From Stenotrophomonas oahuensis (lineage in GTDB: Bacteria; Pseudomonadota; Gammaproteobacteria; Xanthomonadales; Xanthomonadaceae), in contig NZ_CP115541.1 of the NCBI RefSeq assembly GCF_031834595.1, forward strand, positions 3,094,501-3,158,500: DNA of 64,000 nucleotides, in the 5' to 3' direction. Of the stretch, positions 31,064 to 41,917 are shown one piece after another. Numbering within the stretch: position 1 is the stretch's first letter; the number at the start of each line of letters is the position of its first letter. The translations under genes and the position numbers were made by a program. Below the pieces are notes generated by a model. The model saw only the letters and a list, made by a program, of their open reading frames with translations. It made no database searches and was not told where the DNA came from.

Positions 31064-31751
31064 TTGCGGGGTCCAGCGGGGCCAGCAAGGCCGGGTCGTC
31101 CTGGCCCAGACGGGCGCTGAAACGCCCGTCTGCGTAGGCGCTGGCAGCCCCGGGCAGAGGCCATTGCCGGGTCTGGCCGGCCAGTACGTAGCCTGCCAAC
31201 CCAGGCAGCAGCGGCTGTGTCGTACCGTGTCCGGGAATGAAGGACAGGTCGGACAGGCGGGCGTGGCGAGGGCTGCCATTGTACAACTCGAGCACTGCCG
31301 GACCGGGGCCAGGCAGAACCCTCACCGCCAGCGCCGGACCCGCCCGGTGATCGGCACCAGCGACGAATACGGGCAGAGAGATCTGCACGGCCGGACTGTC
31401 CTGTCCGGCCCGCAGCACCAGCCGGTAGCTCTGCTCGGTGGTGGGGCTGGCGGCGGACCAGACCAGCCGAACCCGCTGACGGCCATGCGCGGGCAGCTCC
31501 AGCTCGGAAGGGCTGACGGCCAGCACAACGGCCGGTTCCAGTCGCTCGTGGTCCGGGCCCTGTGCCCAGTGGTACAGGCGGGCCTGGCCGTGCCAAGGCT
31601 GGTCGCTGTCGTTGTACAGCCACACGCTGTCATCGCGCTGGCCGGGTGCCAGGGTGACCGACAGCGGGGATACCTCCAGCGCCTGTGAGGCGCTGCTGGC
31701 GGTCAGCATCAGCCCGGCGGCCAGCCGTTTCAGAAGGTCAGCGTGTGCCAT
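31035..31751 (-). CDS. Second PapD-like fimbrial chaperone
   Basis: 238 residues from MAHADLLKRLAAG, a signal peptide ending near SASQA. A two-domain Ig-like PapD fold follows: LEVSPLSVTLAPGQRDDSVW, RLYHWAQGPDHERLEPA, RQRVRLVWSAASPTTEQSYR, then LPGLAGYVLAGQTRQWPLPG. The last segment mirrors the first chaperone (GLVGYVLSGQTMRWPLEI), so the two are paralogues. It overlaps the small gene upstream by 22 bp and is the last gene of the Csu-type operon. It probably serves a pilin of the same system. Confidence 0.82.
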   Translation of the reverse strand: MAHADLLKRLAAGLMLTASSASQALEVSPLSVTLAPGQRDDSVWLYNDSDQPWHGQARLYHWAQGPDHERLEPAVVLAVSPSELELPAHGRQRVRLVWSAASPTTEQSYRLVLRAGQDSPAVQISLPVFVAGADHRAGPALAVRVLPGPGPAVLELYNGSPRHARLSDLSFIPGHGTTQPLLPGLAGYVLAGQTRQWPLPGAASAYADGRFSARLGQDDPALLAPLDPAIAPGTGSGL

Positions 31752-32017
31752 GCGCGTTGTGCATCGGGGCCTGCGTCCACGGGCGGTGTCAACGCCTGTA
31801 CCTGCGGCGGGGCGGGGGTGTCGGGAGTGCTGCGCTGGTGCGCGGTTGCGCACGCGCCTGCCCCGGAGCCCGGTTCCAGGCGGCAGGCATCCACGACTTT
31901 CAGCTGGATGCGCAACGGCACCGGGGCCGGCGCAGATTCGGCCGACCGTGCAGCGGCCAGCGCGGGCAGGGCGGCGGCCAGCAGGGCGACGCACGGCAGG
32001 AACGGGCGAAAGGACAT
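31730..32017 (-). CDS. Small secreted protein of the fimbrial operon
   Basis: 95 residues. MSFRPFLPCVALLAAALPAL is a signal peptide. The mature part has one strand-like LRIQLKVVDACRLEPG stretch that recalls the first strand and cysteine of spore-coat-U pilins, then a Pro/Ala-rich tail. It is too short for a complete pilin fold. It sits between the tip-protein gene and the second chaperone and overlaps the latter. It could be a degenerate pilin or an accessory factor; no function is assigned. Confidence 0.6.
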   Translation of the reverse strand: MSFRPFLPCVALLAAALPALAAARSAESAPAPVPLRIQLKVVDACRLEPGSGAGACATAHQRSTPDTPAPPQVQALTPPVDAGPDAQRAWHTLTF

Positions 32018-32081
32018 GGGCACCGGCGGGCAGGCGAGGGGACGCCCACGGTATCGGCCTGCGCCGGGTGCGCTTGAGCGC

Positions 32082-33122
32082 TCAGTAGGTGATGGTCACC
32101 TTGATCTGGTCGCTGTAGCTGCCGGCGGCAACCGCCCCGCTGGTGGGAGGGGCGCGCCCGTAAACGGTCAGCGTCTGGGCGCTGCCGGTGCCGGTGCCGG
32201 TGACGCGGTCCACGTTGGCAGTGCTGCCCCAGCGTTGGGTGCGGGTGCTGTCACGGTACAGCTCGTATGGAATGAAGTACGCGCTGTTGGTGGTATGGCG
32301 CATGCGCCTGACCGTGCCGTTGGCATACAGGCCGTTGTCCAGCGCGATGTTGTAGGCGGTGCGGTTCAGGCACGTCAGGCCGATGGTCGAGGTGCGATCG
32401 ATATTGCCGGTGATGGCCCCGGCATTGCTGCCGAAGTCCATGTCAGTGGTGACATAGGCGCTGCACTGGGGCAGGACGGTCGCGGTGACCGTGAACGGGA
32501 AGCCGCCGGTGGCGGTCTTGTTGCCGGCCACGCCTGCGGTGGTGGTGCAGGCGGCCGGCGCGGTGGCGGTGCCCAGCAGTACTTCGTTGAACGCGTACTG
32601 CAGGCGCACGTCGGCACCGCTGAAGCTTGTGGTGTAGCTGCCGGCGGCCAGCGTCTGGCTGGCGGGGATACGGCCGTAGATGGTTACCGTCACCGCGCCG
32701 CTGCCGCCGGTCAGCAGCGGCACCGAGTAGTTGAGGTCCACCACCAGCGGACCGGGCGTGGTGCCGGGGGTCAGCCCCCAGATGGTGCTGTAGGTGGCGT
32801 TGGTGAACAGCTGGAACGACATTGGGTCGCCATTGGCATTGGTCATCCGCCGTAAGGGCGAGATGGCCACGCCGGTCGTGCCCACGCCGATGCCGATGCA
32901 GGCCCGCACCGACGCGGTGGCCAGCAGGCTGAGCGCGGCGGTGTTGCAGGTGATGGTGAAGCTGGTGGAGGTCACGGTCGGGCTGCCCGCCGCATTGGCC
33001 ACGTTGCCAAATGCAGCAGTCACCGGCGTAGTGGTCGTGCAGGTGGTGTCGGCGCGCGCAGTGCCGGCCAGCAGTCCGCCGGCCAGCATCAGCAGCAGTC
33101 CCAGCAGCGCCTTCAGATTCAT
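32082..33122 (-). CDS. Spore-coat-U tip protein of a Csu-type fimbria
   Basis: 346 residues with a signal peptide (LLGLLLMLAGGLLAGTARA). Two spore coat protein U domains in tandem follow, the first from TTCTTTTPVTAAFGNVANAA and the second from VLPQCSAYVTTDMDFGSNAG, ending SYSDQIKVTITY. Two-domain SCPU proteins form the adhesive tip in the Csu system (CsuE role). It overlaps the usher stop by 4 bp. Confidence 0.85.
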   Translation of the reverse strand: MNLKALLGLLLMLAGGLLAGTARADTTCTTTTPVTAAFGNVANAAGSPTVTSTSFTITCNTAALSLLATASVRACIGIGVGTTGVAISPLRRMTNANGDPMSFQLFTNATYSTIWGLTPGTTPGPLVVDLNYSVPLLTGGSGAVTVTIYGRIPASQTLAAGSYTTSFSGADVRLQYAFNEVLLGTATAPAACTTTAGVAGNKTATGGFPFTVTATVLPQCSAYVTTDMDFGSNAGAITGNIDRTSTIGLTCLNRTAYNIALDNGLYANGTVRRMRHTTNSAYFIPYELYRDSTRTQRWGSTANVDRVTGTGTGSAQTLTVYGRAPPTSGAVAAGSYSDQIKVTITY

Positions 33123-35505
33123 GGTGATGCACCGGGCTGACAGCGCAGCGGGCCAAGTCGCAATGGCGTGCTGCCGGCTGCATCAGCCAGCGGCACCGTC
33201 ACGATGCACCGGCCCTCGGCGGTGTCCACCTCCAGCCGCGCCCGCGTGGGCAGATCTTCCAGATACACCTCGCCGTCGTAACCCACCGTGGCGCTGCGCT
33301 GGTCGGGCAGGCGCACCTGACTGCCGGCAGGCAGCGGCTGGTCCTGCAGGTCGTGCAGCACCAGGGTGATGGCACGCGTACGGCGCAACCCGAAGCTGAC
33401 CCCCAATCCCGCGCTCTGCCGCGGCGTGACCTGCGTGTCCACGCGCTCGGCACGCATGTCGGCCGGCAGGTCCAGGGTGTCGATCGACAGCCGGTTGCGC
33501 TGCCACGACAGCAGCGGGGTGACCAGCAGCAGGCCGTTGCGGTCGGTCACGCCGATGGGCCGGTTCTCCAGGCGCACCGGCACGCCGGCGACGCCGTCAG
33601 TGGAGACCACCGCGAAGGCATCGGGCACTTCGCGCGCGGCGAACACATGGCCCCCCATCCAGACCAGGCTGCCACTCGCATTGGCGTAGGCAAAGGTGCT
33701 GTCGACCTGACGCGCGGCACCGGCCGAATAGCGGCCGACCCGGTTCAACCAGCCCACTTCGGCCAGTCCGCCGGTGCCATCGTCGCCGTGTCGTGCCTGC
33801 ACCCGCCAGCCATAGCCGCCCTGGCTGCCGTCGCCGGGCACCGGTTGCGAGACATCCACCGTGTACAGGTTGCGGTCGCCATTACGCTGCAGGGCCAGGT
33901 TGCTCTGGCGGTTGCGGCCCAGGCTGGCCGACACTGACAGATAGATGCTGCGGTCGGCGCTCTCGTCCAGATTTTGATTGAACGAGGCATAGGCCGACCA
34001 GCGCTCGGAGAACGTGCGGTTCCAGAACACGCTGGCGTAGCGGCGGTCGTCGCCGTCCGGGTACGACAGGCGCAGGTAGCTGGCGCTCAATGACCCCAAC
34101 CGTCCCAGGCTGGCCCCGGCGGTGGCCTGGTCGGTCACGTCCGGTGGGCGTGCGCCCTGCAGGCTGCCCAGGTCCTGGAAATCGCCGTGGGTACGCAGGG
34201 TGGATGCGTTGACGTTGAACACCCGATTGTTCCAGCTGTATCCCAGCGACCACTGGCCGCCGTCGCGGCCGTCGCTGCGGCTGCGCGCGTAGGAGGCGTT
34301 GAGCACTCCAGCCAGGCCCAGCTGCCACCAGCCACCGGCCCCGGCGCTGGCCACCCCGCCCCCGCCTTCGGCGTGCAGTTCGGCGGTGAACCGGTTGCTT
34401 ACCCCGCGCCGCCAGGTCGCGCTGCCAACGGTGGCATCGTCATAGGAGAACGAGCGGATCCCGTAATCGCGGCGTATTCGGCCGATGCCGGCCGACCAGT
34501 CGGACAGGCCTTCGGCGAGCAGCTGCTGTGTGCCATAGAAGGAAAAATCCAGGGTCTGCATGCGGCCGTAGGCATCGGTGATCACCACCTGTGCGTTGCC
34601 GGTGCCGCTGATGCCGGGTTGCGCGCCCAGCTGAAAGGGGCCGACCGGCACTTCGCCGTTGTACTGGCGCAGGCCATCCACATACAGCTCAACCGTGGAC
34701 GGCACCACCGCCTCGCCGAGAAAGCTGGGCGTCGGGGTCAGCACCCGGTAGGGCTGCAGGCCGTAGTTGCGGCCGATCTGGATGCCGCCCATCCGCACCG
34801 GCCGGCTCCAGTCGACAAAGCCGCTGAAGAAATCGCCGACCGAAAGGGTCAGTGCCTGATCCGGAAAATCCATCTCCCAGCGGCTGTCCAGGCGCACGCT
34901 CTCGCCGCGCCAGCCGCCGCCATCACCCTCCTGGTAGGTACGCAGCAACTGGCTGCTGCGCAGCACGCCGCGGCCCACGCCGAACACGCGGGCCTCGGCG
35001 GTCAGGGCAACATTGCCGGCATCCTCGTTCTGGCTGGCATACAGGTCGTAGTTGAGCAGCGCGCCCGGTGACGCACTGGCCACCGGGTGGTTTCGCGCGC
35101 CTGGCCGAGCTCGGTGGTGGGCAGATCCAGCTGTTCGAGTGGCACTTCCAGTGCCAGCGTCTGCATCGCCGCGTCATAGCGCACCACCACGCCGCTGATC
35201 TGTTCCAGCGGCACCGGCGCGTCGCCACGTGCGCCAAACCCCAGCTGGCGCAGCACCGCCGGGTCGGCGCGCAGCTGGCCGGCCGATTCGGTGAACGGCA
35301 GCAGGCCGCGCGGGGTGCCGTTGAGGGTGACGTCCAGGTACAGGGTCTGCGGCGCGGTCAGCGGGGTTGGCGCGGGCAGCATCACGTCATCGGCCGCCCC
35401 CAGGCCTCCGATCTCTGCGCCACTGTCGGCCGGTGCCGTGGCCGCAGCCGCCGGTCCGGCCAGCATCCCGGGCGAGACCGCAGCAGCAGCCAGGGCGACG
35501 CGCAT
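33119..35505 (-). pseudogene. Fimbrial outer-membrane usher, broken by a one-base frameshift
   Basis: Two frames together make a complete usher. The first, from ATG 35505 (GAGG ribosome site, signal peptide MRVALAAAAVSPGMLAG), carries the N-terminal domain up to LDLPTTELGQARETT and then runs into unrelated codons. The second, open from 35083 to 33119, resumes with ASASPGALLNYDLYASQNED and holds the barrel, plug and C-terminal domains (654 residues). Adding one base to the GGG at 35085-35087 would restore ETTPVASASPGALL. CsuD role: secretion pore for chaperone-pilin complexes. Either a real loss of function or a sequence error. Confidence 0.82.
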
Positions 35506-35512
35506 GCAGGCC

Positions 35513-36268
35513 TCAGCGAGCCGGTGGCGTCGCAGGCAGTGGCGTGGCTTGCGAAGCGCCATTGATCTTTGCCGAAAGGGTCGCGCCATTGAGACGCGCC
35601 GCGGTGATCTCCAAGGGCCAGCGCATGGTCTGGCCACTCAGGACGTAGCCGACCAGGCCGGGCTTGAACACCTGGGGGCGCTCGGGCGTGCCCATGCCCA
35701 GGTCCGCCAACTGAGCGTAGCTCGCACCGAGGTTGCGCACTTCCAGCGTCAGGGTGCCGTCGGGCTGGGTCAGCAGGGAGGCCTGCAGGTCCGGCTTATC
35801 GGACGCGTTGCCGTCAGGTTGCACGAACACAGGCAGCGAGTAGCGCAGCACGAACTGCATGCCCTCGCGGTTCGGGTCAAGCGGGGGGACCTCGTCGACG
35901 ATGATCCGGTAGGCCTGTTGGCCGGTCGGAGGTTGCGGGTGCGCCCGGACCACGCGGATCAACTGCTGTTGCCCTGCCGCCAGTGCCTGCATCGGCGGGC
36001 TGATCACCAGGTCGGTGGTGGGTTCCAGTTCGTCGCGGCCGTCGCGCTGGGTCCAGCGGAACACCCGCGCCTGCACATCCACCGGCGCGGTGCCGCTGTT
36101 GCTGATCCACAGCGCCTCCGCATTCTGCCGGGCGGTCAGCTGCAGCGAGGTTGGCGCGACCTGCAGGCTGGCGGCGTGGGTGCTGCCGACCATCAGTATC
36201 GCCACCAGTGCGCAGGCACAGCCCGGCCCACCGGAGCGCCGCGCACGGCTCCGTTCGAGATCCGACAT
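35513..36268 (-). CDS. Fimbrial assembly chaperone, PapD/CsuC type
   Basis: 251 residues, signal peptide with hydrophobic core ACALVAILMVG ending STHAA. A PapD fold follows: LQVAPTSLQLTARQNAEALW, VFRWTQRDGRDELEPTTDLV, QQQLIRVVRAHPQP and the late GLVGYVLSGQTMRWPLEITA. It holds pilin subunits in the periplasm for the usher. It lies 7 bp after the pilin gene and 7 bp before the usher start, in an operon. Confidence 0.9.
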   Translation of the reverse strand: MSDLERSRARRSGGPGCACALVAILMVGSTHAASLQVAPTSLQLTARQNAEALWISNSGTAPVDVQARVFRWTQRDGRDELEPTTDLVISPPMQALAAGQQQLIRVVRAHPQPPTGQQAYRIIVDEVPPLDPNREGMQFVLRYSLPVFVQPDGNASDKPDLQASLLTQPDGTLTLEVRNLGASYAQLADLGMGTPERPQVFKPGLVGYVLSGQTMRWPLEITAARLNGATLSAKINGASQATPLPATPPAR

Positions 36269-36275
36269 GGCACCC

Positions 36276-36800
36276 TCAATAGGTGATGGTGGCGGTGACG
36301 GTGTCCTGGTAGTTACCGGTCGCGGCGTTGTTCACGCTGGGATTGGCCACCTGACCGTAGATCGGATACGCCTGGGCCAGGCCATTGCCGGTGCCGGCCA
36401 CGGTGTTGGTGCCGGCGGTCGCGCCCCATACGGTTGTGCGGGTGGCATTGGAATACAGCTGGTAGCCAACGTAGTTGTTGGTGGTGACCGCCGCATCGGT
36501 GTTGATCATGCGCCGGGTGGTGACGTCATTGGCGGTACCCGCGTTCGCGCCGGCATTCAGCGCGATGGTGTAGGGCGTCAGCGCCGAACACTGGGCGGTG
36601 ACCGAGCCCTGTGCGTTGGACGGGGTGGTGGCCGTGGACAGCGCCGAGCCGAAATCGACGTCGGTGGCCGCCGCAGCGGTGATCGTGCACGCCTTGGTAA
36701 TGATGATGCGCACGTTGAAGGTGGTGGTGTCCGCGGCCAGGGCCGGGGAGGCCAGGGCCAGGAGGGTGAAGCTGAACAGCACAGGTCGCAGGGATCGCAT
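36276..36800 (-). CDS. Spore-coat-U major pilin of a Csu-type fimbria
   Basis: 174 residues with signal peptide (MRSLRPVLFSFTLLALASPA...LA). The single SCPU domain begins TTTFNVRIIITKACTITAAA and ends GNYQDTVTATITY, the donor/acceptor strand pattern of CsuA/B-type subunits. First gene of the operon; AAGGAG lies 8 nt before ATG. The promoter should lie in the 200-bp gap to map. Confidence 0.88.
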   Translation of the reverse strand: MRSLRPVLFSFTLLALASPALAADTTTFNVRIIITKACTITAAAATDVDFGSALSTATTPSNAQGSVTAQCSALTPYTIALNAGANAGTANDVTTRRMINTDAAVTTNNYVGYQLYSNATRTTVWGATAGTNTVAGTGNGLAQAYPIYGQVANPSVNNAATGNYQDTVTATITY

Positions 36801-36910
36801 GGGTCTTCTCCTTGGACGGGGGTCCTGGATGAACGAGTCGATACCGCCGTGGGGCCGGGGGAGGCGCGTCGCAGGGACGCGGTTTCCTTATAAATGCGCG
36901 GTCGTGGGCG

Positions 36911-36943
36911 AAATGTGAGGAAAACTGGCCGCTTTTCACATTT
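36911..36943. promoter_or_regulatory. Inverted repeat AAATGTGA-N17-TCACATTT upstream of the fimbrial operon and map
   Basis: Perfect 8-bp arms in the intergenic region between the divergent pilin and map genes. The half-sites look like CRP/Clp half-sites, but the 17-nt spacing is not that of one CRP dimer. Candidate operator for the fimbrial operon. Confidence 0.4.
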
Positions 36944-37000
36944 TCTACGTTCATGCCCGGCCCGTTCAGTCTGGAGCCCGGATCGGCGATAATGGTGGCC

Positions 37001-37774
37001 ATGAGCGTGAATCTGAAAACCCCCCAGGAAATCGAACAGATGCGCATCGCCGGCCGGCTGGCCAGCGAAGTGCTCGACATCGTTGCCCCGCATGTGAAGC
37101 CGGGCGTGACCACTGAAGAGCTCGACCGCATCTGCCACGACCACATCATCAACGTGCAGAAGGCCATTCCGGCCAACGTCGGCTACCGGGGCTTCCCGAA
37201 GACGGTGTGCACGTCGGTCAACAACGTCATCTGTCATGGCATCCCGAGCGAAGGCAAGGTGCTCAAGGACGGCGACATCGTCAATATCGACGTGACTGTC
37301 ATCAAGGACGGCTGGCACGGTGACACCAGCCGCATGTATTTCGTCGGTACCCCGTCGGTGATGGCGCGGCGTCTGGTCGATGTGACCTACCAGGCCATGT
37401 GGGCCGGCATCCGCGCGGTCAAGCCGGGCGCAACCTTGGGCGACATTGGCCACGCCATCCAGAGCCTGGCCGAAGGCGAGCGCTTCAGCGTGGTCCGCGA
37501 GTATTGCGGCCATGGCATCGGCAAGGTCTATCACGATGAACCGCAGGTGGTGCATTACGGCCGCCCGGGGCAGGGCCTGGTGCTGCAGCCGGGCATGACC
37601 TTCACCATCGAACCGATGATCAATGAAGGCACCCGCTACAACAAGGTGCTGCCGGATGGCTGGACCGTGGTCACCAAGGACCGCAAGCTGTCGGCGCAGT
37701 GGGAGCACATGATCGCGGTCACCGAGACCGGCGTCGACGTGCTGACCCTCGCGCCCGGCGAATCGCAGGTCTGA
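37001..37774 (+). CDS. map: Methionine aminopeptidase, type I
   Basis: 257 residues. It removes the initiator Met from nascent proteins. The metal ligands are in GDIVNIDVTVIKDGWHGDTSR (two Asp), GHGIGKVYHDEP, TIEPMINEG and the C-terminal WEHMIAV. I choose MSVNLKTP at 37001; an in-frame ATG nine bases earlier is possible. It is followed after 2 bp by glnD. map normally neighbours rpsB, here divergently with the fimbrial operon in between. Confidence 0.97.
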   Translation: MSVNLKTPQEIEQMRIAGRLASEVLDIVAPHVKPGVTTEELDRICHDHIINVQKAIPANVGYRGFPKTVCTSVNNVICHGIPSEGKVLKDGDIVNIDVTVIKDGWHGDTSRMYFVGTPSVMARRLVDVTYQAMWAGIRAVKPGATLGDIGHAIQSLAEGERFSVVREYCGHGIGKVYHDEPQVVHYGRPGQGLVLQPGMTFTIEPMINEGTRYNKVLPDGWTVVTKDRKLSAQWEHMIAVTETGVDVLTLAPGESQV

Positions 37775-37776
37775 GC

Positions 37777-40415
37777 ATGTTGCCGGCGAGCCCTGAACTG
37801 GACGCGCCGGCCGATGCCGTCGCCGACCCCGAGTGGGCGGCGCTGGCCCGGCAGAGCCTGCAGCAGGCCGATGCCCGTCTGTACCGTCGCTTTGACCAGG
37901 GCGACAACATCGAGCGCCTGCTGGCGCTGCGGGCGCGTGCCGCCGATCATCTGATCCGGCTGGCCTGGCAGCGCTGCCTGCCGAATGCCGCCGGTCTGGC
38001 CCTGTTCGCGGTGGGCGGCTACGGGCGTGGCGAGCTGTTCCCGCGTTCGGACATCGACGTGCTGGTGCTGGGCGAGGTGTCCGCGCAGCACATGCATGAG
38101 GCGGCGCTGGCGCGCCTGTTTGCGCTGCTGTGGGACTGTGGTCTGCCGGTCAGCCACGCGGTGCGCTCGGCGCAGGACTGCGTGACCGCCAGTGCCGACC
38201 AGACCGTCTTCACCGCCTTGCTGGAATCGCGCCCGCTGGTGGCCGACGAGGCCGCACGGCAGTCGTTGAAGCGTGCCATCAACGACGAGGCGCTGTGGGC
38301 GCCGCGCGAATTCTTCGTCGCCAAGCGCGACGAACTGCTGGCCCGCCATCAGCGGTTTGGCGACACCGCCGACAATCTCGAGCCGGACATCAAGGACGGC
38401 CCGGGCGGGTTGCGCGATCTCAATACCCTGGGCTGGATGGCGCTGCGTGCATTTGGCGTGCGCGAGCTGGAAGCGCTGGTCGGGCTGGGGCACCTGGGAC
38501 TGGACGAAGCCGCGGCCCTGCGCCGCGAGCGCTGCGCCTTGGCGCAGCTGCGCTTTGGCCTGCACCTGGTCGCCAACCGGCCGGAAGAGCGTCTGCGCTT
38601 TGATTACCAGAAGACCCTGGCCGCGCGCTTGGGCTTCCACGACGACGTGGAAAGCCTGGCGGTGGAAAAGATGATGCAGGGCTTCTACCGCAGCGCCACC
38701 GTGGTGCGGCGGATCAGCGACCGCCTGCTGCAGCGCTTTGAGGAGCAGTTCGACGGTGAAGCGGTGCCCGAACCGGTCAGCGTCGGTTTCTCGCTGCGCC
38801 GTGGCTACCTGGCCGCCAATGATCCGCAGTGGCCGCAGGGGGATATCCAGCAGGTGTTCGCACTGTTCGCCAGTTGGGCGTACAACCCGGACGTGCGTGG
38901 CCTTCATTCGCTGACCGCGCGCGCGCTGGCCGAATCGCTGGCGGTGCTGCCGGCCTACACCGAAGCCAGCGTCGACGCCCGTGGGCAGTTCATGGCCCTC
39001 ATGCGCAGCCCGCGCGCGGTGGACACGCTGGCGCGGATGGCGCGGCTGGGCGTGCTCGGCCAGTGGATTCCGGCGTTCGCGCAGGTCTCCGGGCGCATGC
39101 AGTTCGACCTGTTCCATGTGTACACCGTGGACCAGCACACGCTGATGGTCCTGCGCAACATCGGCCTGTTTGCCAGCAGCCGTGCGGACGAGCGCTTCTC
39201 GATCGCGCATGAAGTGTGGCCGCGCCTGCGCAAGCCGGAACTGCTGCTGCTTGCGGGCCTGTTCCACGACATCGCCAAAGGCCGCGGCGGCGACCATTCC
39301 GAACTGGGCGCGGTGGATGCGCGCGAATTCTGCCAGGCGCACGCGCTGAGCACGTCGGATACCGAACTGGTCGCCTGGCTGGTCGAGCAGCACCTGCGCA
39401 TGTCGGTGACCGCGCAGAAGCAGGACATTTCCGACCCGGACGTGATCCATCGCTTCGCGACGCTGGTGGCCAGCCGTGACCGCCTGGACTATCTGTACCT
39501 GTTGACCTGTGCCGATATTGCCGGGACCAGTCCCAAGCTCTGGAATGCGTGGAAGGACCGCCTGCTGGCCGACCTGTATTTCGCCGCGCGCCGCGCACTG
39601 CGCGATGGGCTGGAAAACCAGATGCCGGCCGCCGAGCGCGTGCAGGAAGCCCGTGATTCGGTGCGCGCCCTGGTGCGCGAGCGCGGCTACGACGATGCCA
39701 CCATTGATCGCCAGTTCACTGTGATGCCGGACGAAAGCTTCATCCGTCTTCGCCCCGAGCAGCTGGCCTGGCAGGCCGCTGCGCTGGTGCCGGTCAAGCA
39801 GGGGCAGACCCTGGTCAAGGTGCGCCGGCTGACCCCGGACGACGATGCACTGGAAGTGTTCGTGCATTCGCCGGACCGGGATGGCCTGTTCGCCGCGATC
39901 GTGATGACCCTCGACCGCAAGGGCTATGGCATCCATCGCGCACGCGTGCTCGATGGCCCGATGGATACCATCTTCGATACGTTTGAAGTGACCCCCGCCG
40001 ACAGCTTCGCCGACGGCGACGCACCGCGCCTGGAAGCGGCGCTGCGCGAAGCGCTGTCCGGCGATTTGACCCGGTTACGCCCGTCGCGACGCGTCATTCC
40101 GCGTCAGCTGCGGCACTTCCGCTTTGCCCCGCGCATCGAGTTCCGCGATGCCAGCGACAATGAAGCCGGCAGCACCCGCTTCAGCCTGGTGGCCCCGGAT
40201 CGTCCCGGGCTGCTGGCCGACGTGGCGTTCGTGCTGCGCAACCAGGGCCTGCGTGTGCATGATGCACGCATTGCCACCTTCGGCGAACGCGCCGAAGACA
40301 TGTTCGTGATCAGTGACGAGCACGACCAACCCTTGACTGAAACCGCCCGGCAGCAGCTGCATGACGCGATGCTGACCTGCCTGGATCCTGATCGAAAAGC
40401 CGGAGATACCCCCTG

Positions 40416-40416
<1 letters not shown>
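37777..40416 (+). CDS. glnD: PII uridylyltransferase / uridylyl-removing enzyme
   Basis: 879 residues. Senses glutamine and modifies PII proteins, thus setting glutamine synthetase activity and NtrC signalling. The nucleotidyltransferase motif is [21 protein letters not shown] GlnD helical domain, an HD domain ([18 protein letters not shown]) and two C-terminal ACT domains ([20 protein letters not shown], then [20 protein letters not shown]) follow. It starts 2 bp after map, and its stop overlaps the dapD start (TGATG). Confidence 0.98.
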
Positions 40417-41465
<1,049 letters not shown>

Positions 41466-41470
41466 TTGTC

Positions 41471-41551
41471 GCAGGCACCTCGTTTTTTGCGTGGTGCCTG
41501 CTCGACCGCTACAACAGGTAAGACCTTCGCAACGCCGCCTTCGGGCGGCGT
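41471..41551 (+). promoter_or_regulatory. Two hairpins after dapD
   Basis: GCAGGCACC/GGTGCCTGC (41471-41479 / 41493-41501) and ACGCCGCC-TTCG-GGCGGCGT (41532-41551, a stable UUCG tetraloop). Neither is followed by a T-run, so they are more likely RNA-stabilising or pausing structures than terminators. Confidence 0.45.
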
Positions 41552-41614
41552 CGCTATGCTCGGAGTGCGTCGACCTGCGACGCCTGTTCTGAACTCCCTG
41601 CAAGAAGGACATTC

Positions 41615-41917
41615 ATGCTATTTGACGTTCCGCGTCTGTCTTCGTCTCCGCCGCCGACCACGCTGCGCGCTTCCCGCCGCCCCGTTCCACCGTTCACGCC
41701 TTCCCGCCAAGACAGTGTGGAGCTCCGGCTTCTGCTGGCGTTGTTCAATACATCCATGCCGACCCGCGCGCACGCGCGCACCGATCCTCCGCCCGGTGCC
41801 ATGATCGCCGCCCTGCATTCGCGCATCGTCAAGGCAGGCGATGCCAGTGCGCTGGACGCAGACCAGGACACCCTGCTGCAGGCCCTGCGCGCATGTTCCA
41901 CCTTGGCGAGTTGCTGA
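41615..41917 (+). CDS. Unrecognised ORF, possible N-terminal part of the next one
   Basis: 100 codons starting MLFDVPRLSSSPPP, with GAAGGA before the ATG. The Pro/Arg-rich first 35 residues are followed by helical sequence (SVELRLLLALFN, AMIAALHSRIVKAGDA, DTLLQALRA). It overlaps the next ORF by 25 bp, and LLQALRA joined to MFHLGELLTHSKL would read as one continuous helix. I do not recognise it. It may be a separate coupled gene or the front half of a frameshifted one. Confidence 0.5.
   Translation: MLFDVPRLSSSPPPTTLRASRRPVPPFTPSRQDSVELRLLLALFNTSMPTRAHARTDPPPGAMIAALHSRIVKAGDASALDADQDTLLQALRACSTLASC

Noticed and set aside
36987..36992. GATAAT as a -10 box giving a leaderless map mRNA
   Set aside because: No convincing -35 hexamer at the right distance, and a GGTGG ribosome-site-like stretch lies before the ATG.
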